Shown: positions 53,149 through 62,477 of the stretch, one piece after another
Layout: each line of letters starts with the position of its first letter
How positions within the stretch are numbered: position 1 is the first letter of the stretch
From: Oceaniferula marina
GTDB taxonomy: Bacteria > Verrucomicrobiota > Verrucomicrobiia > Verrucomicrobiales > Akkermansiaceae
NCBI RefSeq assembly: GCF_013391475.1
Contig: NZ_JACBAZ010000003.1
Coordinates: 248,001 to 312,000 of the forward strand
Direction of reading: 5' to 3'
Length of the DNA stretch: 64,000 bases
Notes under the pieces: model-generated
What the model saw: the letters and a program-made list of their open reading frames with translations, nothing else
The model's database searches: none
Told to the model about the DNA's origin: nothing
Program-made: the position numbers and the translations under genes

Positions 53149-53745
53149 TCAACGGACGATCATCGCCCCCAGATACCATCGACGCATATCTTCCAACAGA
53201 GGTAAAAGCAGACCCCGTTCGCGAACTTCCCGCTTCAAGCCCAAGGAACTACTCGCCAACATCTCAGCAACCCGCCGGATCGAAAAACCCGCGGCCCGCA
53301 CGCGTTGCTCGTCCACTTCCTCTGAGGCCTGCAACACCGCTTCAATCTGAGCCGTGTAGGTTTCACTAAAGCGCCGATGCAAATCCTCCGCAAAGGCGTA
53401 CCCCGCCTCATAGATCTCCCCGGCCTCCGGACTCTTGCTGATTTCCTCATAGGGCTCGACAACCCAAGTCAACATCAAGGACGCTAACCGCTCTTCCAAA
53501 CTTCCGGCATCCGCCACCCGCTGAGCCGCCAAACACTCCGACTGCTCACAGTAATTCTCGATCACAGCCCGGAAAATCTCCTCCTTGTTCGCATACAATA
53601 AATAGAGGGCAGGACGAGACATTTCCGCCGCACCCGCCAAATCCCCCATCGTCGTCCGACGATAGCCATACCTCAAAAAAACCTGCTTCGCCGACTCCAA
53701 AACCCGCCCCATTTTGTCCCGTTTACCTCGCTCGTTTCCGCTCAT
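53149..53745 (-). CDS. TetR-family repressor
   Basis: The 198-residue protein starts at the ATG at 53745. The N-terminal HTH is AKQVFLRYGYRRTTMGDLAG then AAEMSRPALYLLYANKEEIF, the TetR signature; the remaining helices form the ligand/dimer domain. I prefer 53745 over 53772 because the longer start would lie directly beside the TTGACA/TGTCAA palindrome and adds residues without TetR character. It is divergent from the RND efflux operon and most likely represses it. Confidence 0.9.
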   Translation of the reverse strand: MSGNERGKRDKMGRVLESAKQVFLRYGYRRTTMGDLAGAAEMSRPALYLLYANKEEIFRAVIENYCEQSECLAAQRVADAGSLEERLASLMLTWVVEPYEEISKSPEAGEIYEAGYAFAEDLHRRFSETYTAQIEAVLQASEEVDEQRVRAAGFSIRRVAEMLASSSLGLKREVRERGLLLPLLEDMRRWYLGAMIVR

Positions 53746-53755
53746 GAAAATCATA

Positions 53756-53780
53756 TTGACAAAAATCGTCAAACTGTCAA
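53756..53780. promoter_or_regulatory. Palindromic operator between TetR gene and efflux operon
   Basis: TTGACA, 13 nt, TGTCAA: a perfect 6-bp inverted repeat. An internal GTCAAACTGTCAA also gives a direct repeat of GTCAA. Read on the minus strand TTGACA could serve as a -35 for the repressor. The position is right for TetR autoregulation and control of the pump. Confidence 0.6.
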
Positions 53781-53805
53781 GCTGGCGGCGGATTTTTTAA
53801 CGCGT

Positions 53806-54933
53806 ATGAAACTATTCACCTGGAAATGGATCATCAGCATTTTTTCTTGGATGCCGATACTCACACTATCACTGGCTCTATTGCTGACCTTCACTGCTTG
53901 TCAGAGACCAGCGCAAGAAGCGATTGAGACCAGCGCCCGACCGGTGAAGTATATGGAAATTCAAGATACCGGTGCGGTGAAAATCGTGGAATTCCCCGGA
54001 CAGATTCGGGCCGTTCAAAAAAGCTGGAAGGCCTTCGAAGTTCCAGGCCGTGTGATTGAGCGGTTGGTCAAGGAAGGTGAATTGATCACCAAAGGGCAGG
54101 TCCTCGCCCGCTTGGACCCACGGGATTACCAGTATGCCTACGATTCCGCCAAAGCTCGCTACGAGGCGGCCAAAGCCGTTGAGCTCCGCATTCAACAACT
54201 CAGCGAACAACGGGCCGTATCCCGACAGGAGCTCGATTTGGCACGCAGGGATCTGCAAACCGCAACCGCTCAGTTGAAGCAGGCGAAAAAAGCCCTCGAA
54301 GACACCGAGTTGATTGCGGACTTTGATGGACGGGTTGCCCAGCTGCTGATTGACGACTTCACCAACGTCAAGGAAAAGGAAAATGTGATGATGATCCAGA
54401 ACAACAAGCTTCTGGAAATCGTTGTCAACGTGCCGGAAAGTGCTGTGGCTTTACCTCTGGAAGGTAAAACCACCGCCGAAAAAGTCCAAATCACCAAACC
54501 GGTCGTGATCCTCAGCGTGCTTCCCAACGAATCCTATCCAGCCGAATACCGTGAAGCCTCCGAACGCCCGGATCCTGCAACCCGGACCTACGAGGTGAAA
54601 CTCACCTTTACCCCGCCGGAGGACAGTGTAATCCGCCCGGGAATGACCGCCAAGGTCCGCGCCCACATTCCGGCCAATGCCTCCGCAAAAACCGAGGGTT
54701 ACCCGGTGCCTGTCCAGGCCATGGTTTCCGAACAAGGCACCACCCCCTTTATCTGGAGAATCGATCCCGAAACGCTCACCGTCAATAAAGTCCAGGTCAC
54801 AGCCGGTGCCACAATCGGCACCTCCTGCATCGTCAAAGGGAAATTAAAAAACGGCGACCTCATCGCCACATCCGGCGTCCATCAACTTCGGGACGGTCAA
54901 CAAGTCCGCCTCTGGAATAAGGCGTGCCCGTAA
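53806..54933 (+). CDS. RND efflux periplasmic adaptor (membrane fusion lipoprotein)
   Basis: The 375-residue protein has an N-terminal hydrophobic segment ending in lipobox LTFTAC. A lipoyl-like half motif follows (VPGRVIERLVKEGELITKGQ), then LARLDPRDYQYAYDSAKARY, an alpha-hairpin (LSEQRAVSRQELDLARRDLQ) and the second lipoyl half TELIADFDGRVAQLLIDDF. Beta-barrel and membrane-proximal domains with VIRPGMTAKVRAHIP complete the MFP family layout. It links the inner-membrane pump encoded next to an outer-membrane channel; no TolC-like gene lies here. Confidence 0.92.
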   Translation: MKLFTWKWIISIFSWMPILTLSLALLLTFTACQRPAQEAIETSARPVKYMEIQDTGAVKIVEFPGQIRAVQKSWKAFEVPGRVIERLVKEGELITKGQVLARLDPRDYQYAYDSAKARYEAAKAVELRIQQLSEQRAVSRQELDLARRDLQTATAQLKQAKKALEDTELIADFDGRVAQLLIDDFTNVKEKENVMMIQNNKLLEIVVNVPESAVALPLEGKTTAEKVQITKPVVILSVLPNESYPAEYREASERPDPATRTYEVKLTFTPPEDSVIRPGMTAKVRAHIPANASAKTEGYPVPVQAMVSEQGTTPFIWRIDPETLTVNKVQVTAGATIGTSCIVKGKLKNGDLIATSGVHQLRDGQQVRLWNKACP

Positions 54934-55033
54934 CCCGCAAAGCGGTGGATTGAAACCAATCTACCAGGCCATGTTAACGCTCAAGCCGTTAACCGGGGGC
55001 ATTTCCACGAACACACATTCACTCATCATTGCA

Positions 55034-58000
55034 ATGAATCTTGCCGAATTTTGTCTCCGCAGAAAGACGACCACCACCGTGCTCGCTGTCGTTCTCTTTC
55101 TCGCCGGTCTGTCGTCCTACTTCGGCATGAGCCGGCTCGAAGACCCGGAATTCACGATCAAGGACGCACTCGTCATCACCCCCTACCCCGGAGCTGCCCC
55201 GAAGGAGGTGGAACAAGAGGTCACGGATGAAATCGAGATTGCCATCCAGCAGCTGAGCCAACTCGACGAGATGCAATCCCGCTCCGAACGTGGGCTTTCC
55301 ACCGTAACCGTCAGTATCGAGGACAAGTACAACGCCAAAACCTTACCCCAAGTCTGGGATGAGCTACGGCGCAAGGTCAACGATGCGCAAGGAAACCTGC
55401 CACCGGGAGCCGGCCCCTCCATCGTCATCGATGATTATGGCGCCGTCTACGGCGTCTATTTCGTCCTCTACGGAGATGAGTTCAGCTACGCCGAACTCAA
55501 ACAACAAGCCGACTTTCTCCGTCGAGAACTGCTGCTTGTCGATGATGTTGCGCGGATTGAAATCCACGGCAACCGGCCTGAAGCCATCTACATCGAACCG
55601 ATCCGTGACCGCTTGGCCCAATTCGACATGGCACCGGAAGAGTTCCTCAACAAACTTCGCCAACAAAATCTGGTTCTCGACACCGGCCGCGCCAGAATCG
55701 GCACGGAATTCATCGCCCTCGACCCTACCGGAGAAATCAACAGCGTGGAAGACTTCGAAGAGCTTCCCTTTTCCCACAATCAGAAAAAATTCTACCTCAG
55801 GGACTTTGCCAAAGTGCACCGAGCTTACGTCGACCCGCCATCCGATATCGTCCGATACAACAGTAGCAATGCCATCGCCTTGGGTATCTCCACCGTCGCC
55901 GGCGGCAACGTCGTCACCATGGGTGAAGCCCTCGATAAACGGCTCGCCGAACTCAAATCCGATCTTCCGATCGGTATGGAAATCGGCATCATCTCCCATC
56001 AGGCCACCTCCGTCACCCTGGCCATCGACAACTTCATCACCAGTCTTCTCCAGGCACTTGCCATCGTGATCGCCGTACTGCTCTTATTCATGGGGCTGCG
56101 TAGCGGCCTGCTGATCGGCATCATTCTGGTTCTCACCATTATGGGAAGTTTTGTCTTCCTCAAACCCATGGGCGTGGCGCTCGAACGCATCTCCCTCGGA
56201 GCACTGATCATTGCGCTCGGAATGCTGGTCGATAACGCCATCGTGATTGTCGACGGTATCCTGGTTGAGCTCAAACGTGGACGCTCTGCCTTCGACGGTG
56301 CCGTTGCCACCGTCAAACAATCCGCCATTCCCCTGCTGGGGGCCACCTTGATCGCCATCTTTGCCTTTGCCGCCATCGGCACCTCGGACAATGCCGCGGG
56401 TGAATTCTGCAGTTCCCTCTTCCGGGTCATTGGCGTCTCCCTCTTTTTGAGCTGGGTGACCGCCGTCACCGTCACCCCTCTGCTGGCGGTCCTGATGCTC
56501 AAACCACCCAAAGAAAAAAGCGACGGCGCCAAGCGCGCCGAACCGTTCAACAACCGCTTCTATCGAATCTACAAATCGCTGCTCCGCCAGTGCATTCGCT
56601 TCCGCTGGGTAAGCGTCACCCTCGTGATCGCCCTGTTTGCCACTTCACTCTGGGGATTCGGCTTTGTTAAACAAGCCTTCTTCCCACCATCCACGCGCGC
56701 CCAGTACATGGTCGATATTTGGCTCCCCCAGGGGACCCACATCAAAAGCACTCGTGACGAAATCAGCAAAGTCGAAGGTTGGCTGCAAGAGCGGCAGGGT
56801 GTCGGTAATGTCACCTCCCTGGTCGGCCGCGGCGGACTCCGCTTTCTGCTCACCTACAAACCCGAACTTCCGAACAGCAGCTACGCCCAACTGCTCGTCG
56901 ATGTCGAGGACGCCTCCCGGATCGAAGAACACATTCAAGCCACCGAAGACTACATCGCCGAAACCCTGCCGGACGCCGTCGGTTACGGCATCAAATACGA
57001 ACTCGGCCCCGGGGGAAAAGGAAAAATTCAGGCCCGCTTCCTCGGCGACGACCCCGAGGTGCTACGCAGCCTGGCTTCCCAAGCAGAACAAATCATGCAC
57101 GATCACCCGAACGCCAAAGCCATCCGAACGGATTGGAGGCAACGGGTGAAACTCCTCCGCCCCGAACTCGTTGAAGAACGGGCGAACCTCATGGGGATTG
57201 AAAAAAAGGAACTTTCCGAAGCCATCCGTCAAGCCTACGAAGGAGCCACCGTGGGTGTCTATCGGGAGGGCGACCTCTTATTACCCATCATCGTCCGGGC
57301 AAGCGACGAGGAACGTCAGGAAATCACCCAACTGGAAAACATCCAGATCTGGAGCCCGGTCGCCCGCAAGCGAGTGCCCATCACCCAGGTGATCTCAGGA
57401 GTCGAACTCGTCTTCGAAGACGAAATCCTGATGCGCCTCGATCGCAAACCGGTCATCAGCATCTTCGCCGACCCGGAGGAAGGCACTGCCAGCGCTCTAT
57501 TCAAGGAACTGCAACCACAGATCGAAGCCATCCCCCTGCCCGAGGGCTACGAATTACTCTGGTACGGTGAATACAAAAACTCAAAAGATGCCAACGAAGG
57601 CCTTGGCAAAGGTATTCCCATGTTTGCTCTGCTGATGGTTCTCACCACCATCGCCCTATTCAATTCACTGCGTCAGCCACTGATCATCTGGCTCTGTGTG
57701 CCGCTGGCTCTGATCGGCGTCTCCGCCGGCCTGCTGATCACCGACCAGCCCTTCACCTTCATGGCGCTGCTCGGTTTTATCAGCCTCTCCGGCATGTTAC
57801 TCAAAAATGCCATTGTGATGATGGATGAACTGAACACCCAGCTCTCGACTGGCAAGGAAAAGCTTCAGGCGATTGTGGACTCAGCTGCCAGCCGTCTGAT
57901 GCCCGTGGCGATGGCCGCAGCCACCACCATCCTGGGCATGATCCCGCTTTTCTTCGACGACTTTTTTGCCGCCATGGCTGTAACCATTGTCTTCGGACTG

Positions 58001-58081
58001 ATGTTCGCCACCGTCCTGACTCTGGTCGTTTTACCCGTGATCTACACCATCATCTTCCGCATCAAACCGAAAGAGGGATAG
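55034..58081 (+). CDS. RND-family multidrug efflux permease
   Basis: The 1015-residue inner-membrane proton antiporter of the AcrB/HAE1 family starts at the ATG at 55034 (MNLAEFCLRRKTTTTVLAVV). TM1, the porter domain (TPYPGAAPKEVEQEVTDEIE), and TM2-6 with GALIIALGMLVDNAIVIVDG are visible. In AcrB the two adjacent Asp (D407, D408) carry protons; here the pair is Asp-Asn. The second half repeats the fold (LALIGVSAGLLI, LLGFISLSGMLLKNAIVMMD). An upstream TTG start (54950) would add 28 residues with no family match. It is 100 bp after the adaptor gene. Confidence 0.92.
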   Translation: MNLAEFCLRRKTTTTVLAVVLFLAGLSSYFGMSRLEDPEFTIKDALVITPYPGAAPKEVEQEVTDEIEIAIQQLSQLDEMQSRSERGLSTVTVSIEDKYNAKTLPQVWDELRRKVNDAQGNLPPGAGPSIVIDDYGAVYGVYFVLYGDEFSYAELKQQADFLRRELLLVDDVARIEIHGNRPEAIYIEPIRDRLAQFDMAPEEFLNKLRQQNLVLDTGRARIGTEFIALDPTGEINSVEDFEELPFSHNQKKFYLRDFAKVHRAYVDPPSDIVRYNSSNAIALGISTVAGGNVVTMGEALDKRLAELKSDLPIGMEIGIISHQATSVTLAIDNFITSLLQALAIVIAVLLLFMGLRSGLLIGIILVLTIMGSFVFLKPMGVALERISLGALIIALGMLVDNAIVIVDGILVELKRGRSAFDGAVATVKQSAIPLLGATLIAIFAFAAIGTSDNAAGEFCSSLFRVIGVSLFLSWVTAVTVTPLLAVLMLKPPKEKSDGAKRAEPFNNRFYRIYKSLLRQCIRFRWVSVTLVIALFATSLWGFGFVKQAFFPPSTRAQYMVDIWLPQGTHIKSTRDEISKVEGWLQERQGVGNVTSLVGRGGLRFLLTYKPELPNSSYAQLLVDVEDASRIEEHIQATEDYIAETLPDAVGYGIKYELGPGGKGKIQARFLGDDPEVLRSLASQAEQIMHDHPNAKAIRTDWRQRVKLLRPELVEERANLMGIEKKELSEAIRQAYEGATVGVYREGDLLLPIIVRASDEERQEITQLENIQIWSPVARKRVPITQVISGVELVFEDEILMRLDRKPVISIFADPEEGTASALFKELQPQIEAIPLPEGYELLWYGEYKNSKDANEGLGKGIPMFALLMVLTTIALFNSLRQPLIIWLCVPLALIGVSAGLLITDQPFTFMALLGFISLSGMLLKNAIVMMDELNTQLSTGKEKLQAIVDSAASRLMPVAMAAATTILGMIPLFFDDFFAAMAVTIVFGLMFATVLTLVVLPVIYTIIFRIKPKEG

Positions 58082-58114
58082 CCGAGTAGCCGAGAACATT
58101 CAAAACTCAACAGC

Positions 58115-58606
58115 CTATCTTCCTTCGGCCGTTTTCTTGATCTGATTCATCAAGCGCGTATAGGCGATCTTACCATTGCCGCGAAGTTTCCAGTTGGCAT
58201 CCAAAAGCTCGGACCCACTGTGCTCACGCATGTAAACATCACAGTGAACTGTGAAGCTGCCATTCCCTTGGTCGATGACAATCAACTCGGGTTCGGCGCT
58301 CACTCCGTCGCTAAACCATGAACCGTAGATCAACTTGGCTGAGTCACCACCCATCTTGCGGAAGTGAATGTCGTAGGGACCTTCACTCACCAGCATAAAG
58401 CCTTCGCGCTGAAACACGGATTTGATCGCGGCATCCACCGTCGAACGCGTGGTGTTATTGATGGTCGTGTGCACAAACGAGGTTTTCCCCCGTCCCAAAC
58501 CAACTGAGGAAGCGCAAGAATTCAACACCACCAGCAAGCCGCAAAGAACCAGCATTTTTGCACGGGTGGACTTCAAACAATTCGTGACAAAGCGAGTATT
58601 AATCAT
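58115..58606 (-). CDS. Small lipoprotein of unknown function
   Basis: The 163-residue protein, counted from the ATG at 58606, has lipobox LNSC in MLVLCGLLVVLNSCASSVGL. The mature part contains TTRSTVDAAIKSVFQREGFM and YGSWFSDGVSAEPELIVIDQ, with a DVYMREHSGSELLDANWKLR end. No family recognised; it resembles the general class of small envelope lipoproteins. The ATG at 58555 would give a shorter but still proper signal peptide. It converges with the RND gene. Confidence 0.65.
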   Translation of the reverse strand: MINTRFVTNCLKSTRAKMLVLCGLLVVLNSCASSVGLGRGKTSFVHTTINNTTRSTVDAAIKSVFQREGFMLVSEGPYDIHFRKMGGDSAKLIYGSWFSDGVSAEPELIVIDQGNGSFTVHCDVYMREHSGSELLDANWKLRGNGKIAYTRLMNQIKKTAEGR

Positions 58607-58751
58607 GCGCCTAGCCAATCACGCTTTGGTAGAATTGCAAGCACTCAGAAAGCCAACACCAGTCAGAATGATCCAGAGCCCTGACACCTCACCCCTCCCC
58701 AGCGAGTTCCGTCTCACACGACGTCGCAGTGCAGAACACCAGGCTCGTACT

Positions 58752-59411
58752 TCATGAACCATATTGGTACCCCACGCCGCGAACCGTCTCAATCCATCGA
58801 TCTCCAAGCTTTTTGCGTAAATTCGAAATATGCTGATCCAGCGTACGTGACTCAGGAAAATAATCCATCCCCCAACAGTCATTTAAAATGGCATCCCGGC
58901 TCACAGCCTTCGGGCTATGTTTGTGCAGCATCTGGAGGATACGAACTTCTCGCGGAGTCAAATCCACCTCCCTCTCTCCCCATGTTGCCCTCAATTGGGT
59001 GATCCACACCACCCATTCTCCGTAATGAAACATAGGAGACTCAGGTGTGACCGTGACCCTTCGGAGCAAGGCCCGTATCCGGGCCAGCAATTCTTGTTTC
59101 CCAAATGGCTTCCGCAAAAAATCATCGGCCCCCAACTCAAGCCCGACCACCACATCAATCTCCTCTGACTTGGCTGAGACAAAGATAACCGGGATGTTCA
59201 CATCCAACTTTCGAATCTGGCGGCAAACGTCATAACCACTCAAATCAGGCATCATGATATCCAACAGCACGATGTCCGGTTGATCCACCCCCCATAAATC
59301 AAGCGCTTCGTGACCGTCACATGCAGCCATTACTTGATATCCTTCTTCCTGAAGGATTTCAGTCAAGGTCTCACGGGTGAGGTCATCATCTTCTGCCAAT
59401 AGTACCTTCAT
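58752..59411 (-). CDS. OmpR-family response regulator
   Basis: The 219-residue protein has a receiver domain with acidic pair EDDD at 7-10, phospho-acceptor D51 in IVLLDIMMPDLSGYD and Lys in FLRKPFGK. The winged-helix effector domain has REVRILQMLHKHSPKAVSRD and QHISNLRKKLGDRWIETVRG then VGYQYG. It forms a two-component system with the sensor kinase 13 bp upstream. Target genes unknown. Confidence 0.94.
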   Translation of the reverse strand: MKVLLAEDDDLTRETLTEILQEEGYQVMAACDGHEALDLWGVDQPDIVLLDIMMPDLSGYDVCRQIRKLDVNIPVIFVSAKSEEIDVVVGLELGADDFLRKPFGKQELLARIRALLRRVTVTPESPMFHYGEWVVWITQLRATWGEREVDLTPREVRILQMLHKHSPKAVSRDAILNDCWGMDYFPESRTLDQHISNLRKKLGDRWIETVRGVGYQYGS

Positions 59412-59424
59412 CTTGCCATCTCCT

Positions 59425-60960
59425 CTAGTCTACGATTGAAATGCTCAACTGAAATGCCGCCCCGGATTGCTCATCTTCAGAATCATGTATCATCACCAGA
59501 TCACCTCCCAGCTGGCGGGCCAATTCACGGCTGATGGCAAGCCCCAGCCCTGTGCCAGTCACCCCTGCGGCTACACGTTCATCCATTCGCTCGAAGGCCC
59601 TGAAGATCCTAGATCGATCCGCCAAGGGGATACCCGGCCCGTCATCACGGACCACGATGACCACATTCTCAGGATGATATCTGACCCTGATGCTGGCAGA
59701 GGCAACATTACCTGCATACTTATCAATATTGGACAACAAATTGAGAACGATCTGCACAAGCAAATCAGGATCTGTCCTGATCACTTTGTGATCAGGAACA
59801 TCCACGAGCATCTCTATCTGCTTTCGATTATAGGCAGGCTGAAACTGCTGCACACAAGAGGCCAATAAAGAAGCGAGATCGACACCATCCCGCTTCTCGA
59901 CCGTCATCTGTCCTTGCTCAATTCGAGCGAAATCAAGCACATTATCCACCAAGCGGCCCAGCCTGTGACTTTCCTCGCGTATCAGATCCATTCTCGATTT
60001 GAGTTTTACGTTTTCAATCTTGTCTTGCACCACATCGACGGTAAGCAGGATGTTTGTTAATGGCGTTCTGAGCTCATGCGACACAGCATTGACAAAGCTC
60101 ACCCTCGCTTCTGCCAACTTGATTGCTTTCTCCTGTTCTTGAATCATCCAGAATCCTCCAAAAAGAATAATCAAAGCCACCACACTCCCACTCATCAAAA
60201 TCATAGCATTGTAATCTACACTCTTTTCACGCGGAGCCCAATAACGCATGCTCCACTCACCAAAAATAGAGTAATGCCGGACGAGCTCGTCCGCTGGTGC
60301 ATCAGAGAAAGCATCCCTCCCACTCGAAAAAAGAAGCTCTCCGGCTTGATCACGCAACTCGACATACGCTCCAGCCGGGACATGATCAGGCAAGGGCTTC
60401 AACAGCTTGTTCAACTCAGCTTCAACCACTTTGTGTGCCGCTGCCGGACTTAAGAGAAAAACCACAACCTTGTGCTCACTCAATCTAGCAAGGTAGCGCA
60501 ATGGCTCCCCCGGCCGATTCATCCATTGCCCGGTCTCACCTTCTCCAACAGCTCCCTCTGGCCAAAGTTGATTGACCTCCTCAAGCGTTAGAGCAAAGTC
60601 TTGCCGTTCCGGCACCGGAGATTCAATGACTTTATGCTCCACTCGACTTCCATCAAAGTAGCTGACTTGCCTCACGCCCACGACTCTCTTTGCGTATTCA
60701 CTACGCCTCAACACCTTGATTTTCAGCTCATGCCTTGCGGCATTTTCCACAGCGTGTCGCCAAAGCTGTTCCATGGAATCCAGTGAATCCGCCAGCACCC
60801 GGTTCTGTACGGGCAGCCATTCATCCTCAGAGGCCACCTTGCGTATCTCGACCGTCCTCGAAATAAAAAATGCAGCTCCAACGCATAAACAAGCCAGCAT
60901 GACCACACCTAATTTCAAGCGGTGGCCATGCCTTTCTGTTGATGGAACACTCGCAATCAC
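59425..60960 (-). CDS. Membrane sensor histidine kinase
   Basis: The 511-residue protein has TM1 near residues 15-35 (LGVVMLACLCVGAAFFISRT), a periplasmic sensing region of about 200 residues, and TM2 (AMILMSGSVVALIILFGGFW). The HisKA motif is FVNAVSHELRTPLTN with H295. The HATPase_c boxes are LVQIVLNLLSNIDKYAGNVA (N box), VRDDGPGIP (G1) and TGLGLAIS (G2). It overlaps the stop of the preceding gene (ATGA at 60957-60960). The kinase probably receives a signal from the co-translated secreted protein; that is inference. Confidence 0.94.
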   Translation of the reverse strand: MIASVPSTERHGHRLKLGVVMLACLCVGAAFFISRTVEIRKVASEDEWLPVQNRVLADSLDSMEQLWRHAVENAARHELKIKVLRRSEYAKRVVGVRQVSYFDGSRVEHKVIESPVPERQDFALTLEEVNQLWPEGAVGEGETGQWMNRPGEPLRYLARLSEHKVVVFLLSPAAAHKVVEAELNKLLKPLPDHVPAGAYVELRDQAGELLFSSGRDAFSDAPADELVRHYSIFGEWSMRYWAPREKSVDYNAMILMSGSVVALIILFGGFWMIQEQEKAIKLAEARVSFVNAVSHELRTPLTNILLTVDVVQDKIENVKLKSRMDLIREESHRLGRLVDNVLDFARIEQGQMTVEKRDGVDLASLLASCVQQFQPAYNRKQIEMLVDVPDHKVIRTDPDLLVQIVLNLLSNIDKYAGNVASASIRVRYHPENVVIVVRDDGPGIPLADRSRIFRAFERMDERVAAGVTGTGLGLAISRELARQLGGDLVMIHDSEDEQSGAAFQLSISIVD

Positions 60961-62285
60961 TGCACTTTGACAAACACAAGAAGTCGTTCCATGTCATTCA
61001 GACGACCGTCCTCATTGAACCCACCCATCACGCTGACCAATGAATACTGACCGAATCCAATCCTAAAGCGCGTCATCAAACGCGTCGATAAAAACTGAGG
61101 CATCGTCACATCCGGCACCCAGTGTTCTCCATCCTTCACTCGGTGAGAAACGGTATCTCCATGATGACTGACCAAATCCAGAGCGCATGCCACATCCAAC
61201 ATGTCATTTTCAATACCGGAAATCATAAACTCCAAGGTATGACCGCACTTCTTGGTTTCAAAGTCTGCAGGCGCCAATGCCGATTCAAGCGTTCGCGCCG
61301 CGATCGCTTTACCCTCTAACTCACGTGGCACATACTTGGTCGCATAAACCACCTCTTTCACGTCCTCAATTCGAACTATTTCCTTCAAACGCATCACCGA
61401 GGAACCATCAAAAACAACCGAAGCTTTCCCAGACAAAACTCCAGCCTGCGCCCACTCCCAACTTTGTTGCCTCATGTGATTGAGACCCTTCCTCGAGAAT
61501 TGCTCGCTCCATGCCTTATGGGAAACCTTCACCACTTTACAATCCAAGCGAATCGCCTCCTTTTTAGATGATGGCTTCTGCTTGAGGGGCCCATCTTGAA
61601 CAACGTCGGTTTTCACAAAAATCAAGCGGGTCCGCTCACTTTCATGGCCCAGCCTGAGACGTCCAACCAATAAACTTTCATTCAATGGCGACTCACAGCA
61701 CACATCCATTCGGTCCACACTAAAATCTGGAATCAACAAGTCATCCGCCTTTCTTGTTTTATCCACCAAGGCATCGAATGGGCGGCCACTACTCTTTGAT
61801 GATGAGCACTCCAATACAGATTGAATGACAACCTTCCCCTTTTTATTGATGCTTAAGACCACATCCTCGCTATATCCAGCACCACGACTTTCAAAATCAT
61901 GAGGCCTTGGCCATGCGCCCTCCCCCATTTGGGTAAATTCAGTTGGAAAAATCAACTCCTTCAGTGAGCGGTTACTCACTCTTTCACGACCTAACGATGT
62001 CTGTAGTGAGCTATGAACCAATCGAGCCTTCCCATCCTTCAACCATTGCCCAGCGATGGCTCTCGAGATGGTTTCCTTCTTATGGTCTTGCTCCCACTGA
62101 TCAAGCAAGGCATTTGGCACGAGAATATGCTCAATGAGAATCAGTAGATTCTCTCGTTGATCCCCCTGTATCACTGGTTTGGTCGTATCCTTGATAAAGG
62201 GGTTTTCCTGCGACCAAGCGTTCAGCGTCAAACCTGCGATGCCAAGGCCGATAGCCCATAGTATATTGGATTGTTTAATCTTCAT
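60957..62285 (-). CDS. Secreted protein with two secretin-like beta-domain copies, coupled to the sensor kinase
   Basis: The 442-residue protein starts at the ATG at 62285 with signal peptide NILWAIGLGIAGLTLNAW. The first half repeats the pattern of the proteins at 25141-27397: LLILIEHILVPNALLDQWEQ, DGKARLVHSSLQTSLGRERV, SLKELIFPTEF, HDFESRGAGY and LIFVKTDVV. The second half repeats it again: LDCKVVKVSHKAWSEQFSRK, KEVVYATKYVPRE, ADFETKKCGHTLEF, MPQFLSTRLMTRFRIGFGQY and RLLVFVKVQ. So two domain copies are fused. Its overlap with the kinase gene suggests it takes part in signal perception. Family not recognised. Confidence 0.68.
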   Translation of the reverse strand: MKIKQSNILWAIGLGIAGLTLNAWSQENPFIKDTTKPVIQGDQRENLLILIEHILVPNALLDQWEQDHKKETISRAIAGQWLKDGKARLVHSSLQTSLGRERVSNRSLKELIFPTEFTQMGEGAWPRPHDFESRGAGYSEDVVLSINKKGKVVIQSVLECSSSKSSGRPFDALVDKTRKADDLLIPDFSVDRMDVCCESPLNESLLVGRLRLGHESERTRLIFVKTDVVQDGPLKQKPSSKKEAIRLDCKVVKVSHKAWSEQFSRKGLNHMRQQSWEWAQAGVLSGKASVVFDGSSVMRLKEIVRIEDVKEVVYATKYVPRELEGKAIAARTLESALAPADFETKKCGHTLEFMISGIENDMLDVACALDLVSHHGDTVSHRVKDGEHWVPDVTMPQFLSTRLMTRFRIGFGQYSLVSVMGGFNEDGRLNDMERLLVFVKVQ

Positions 62286-62477
62286 AACGATTGGAATCTG
62301 CCACAAACTGGTCCACAGTGTGTCAAAATCCTAGCTCCACTATGTAAAAAAAAACAGACATTTATCCAATCAAGGGTTCTGCCAAAAAAAATAGAAAGCC
62401 TTTCGCAACACGCGCCCCGTGCCAGAGACCCACTTTCACCTTGTCCGCTTCAACCACGCCTGCTAAAGACTCGTGAT

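Noticed and set aside
54950-55033. TTG start 28 codons upstream for the RND permease
   Set aside because: The extension has no similarity to RND N-termini; MNLAEFCLRRK with TM1 is the usual beginning.
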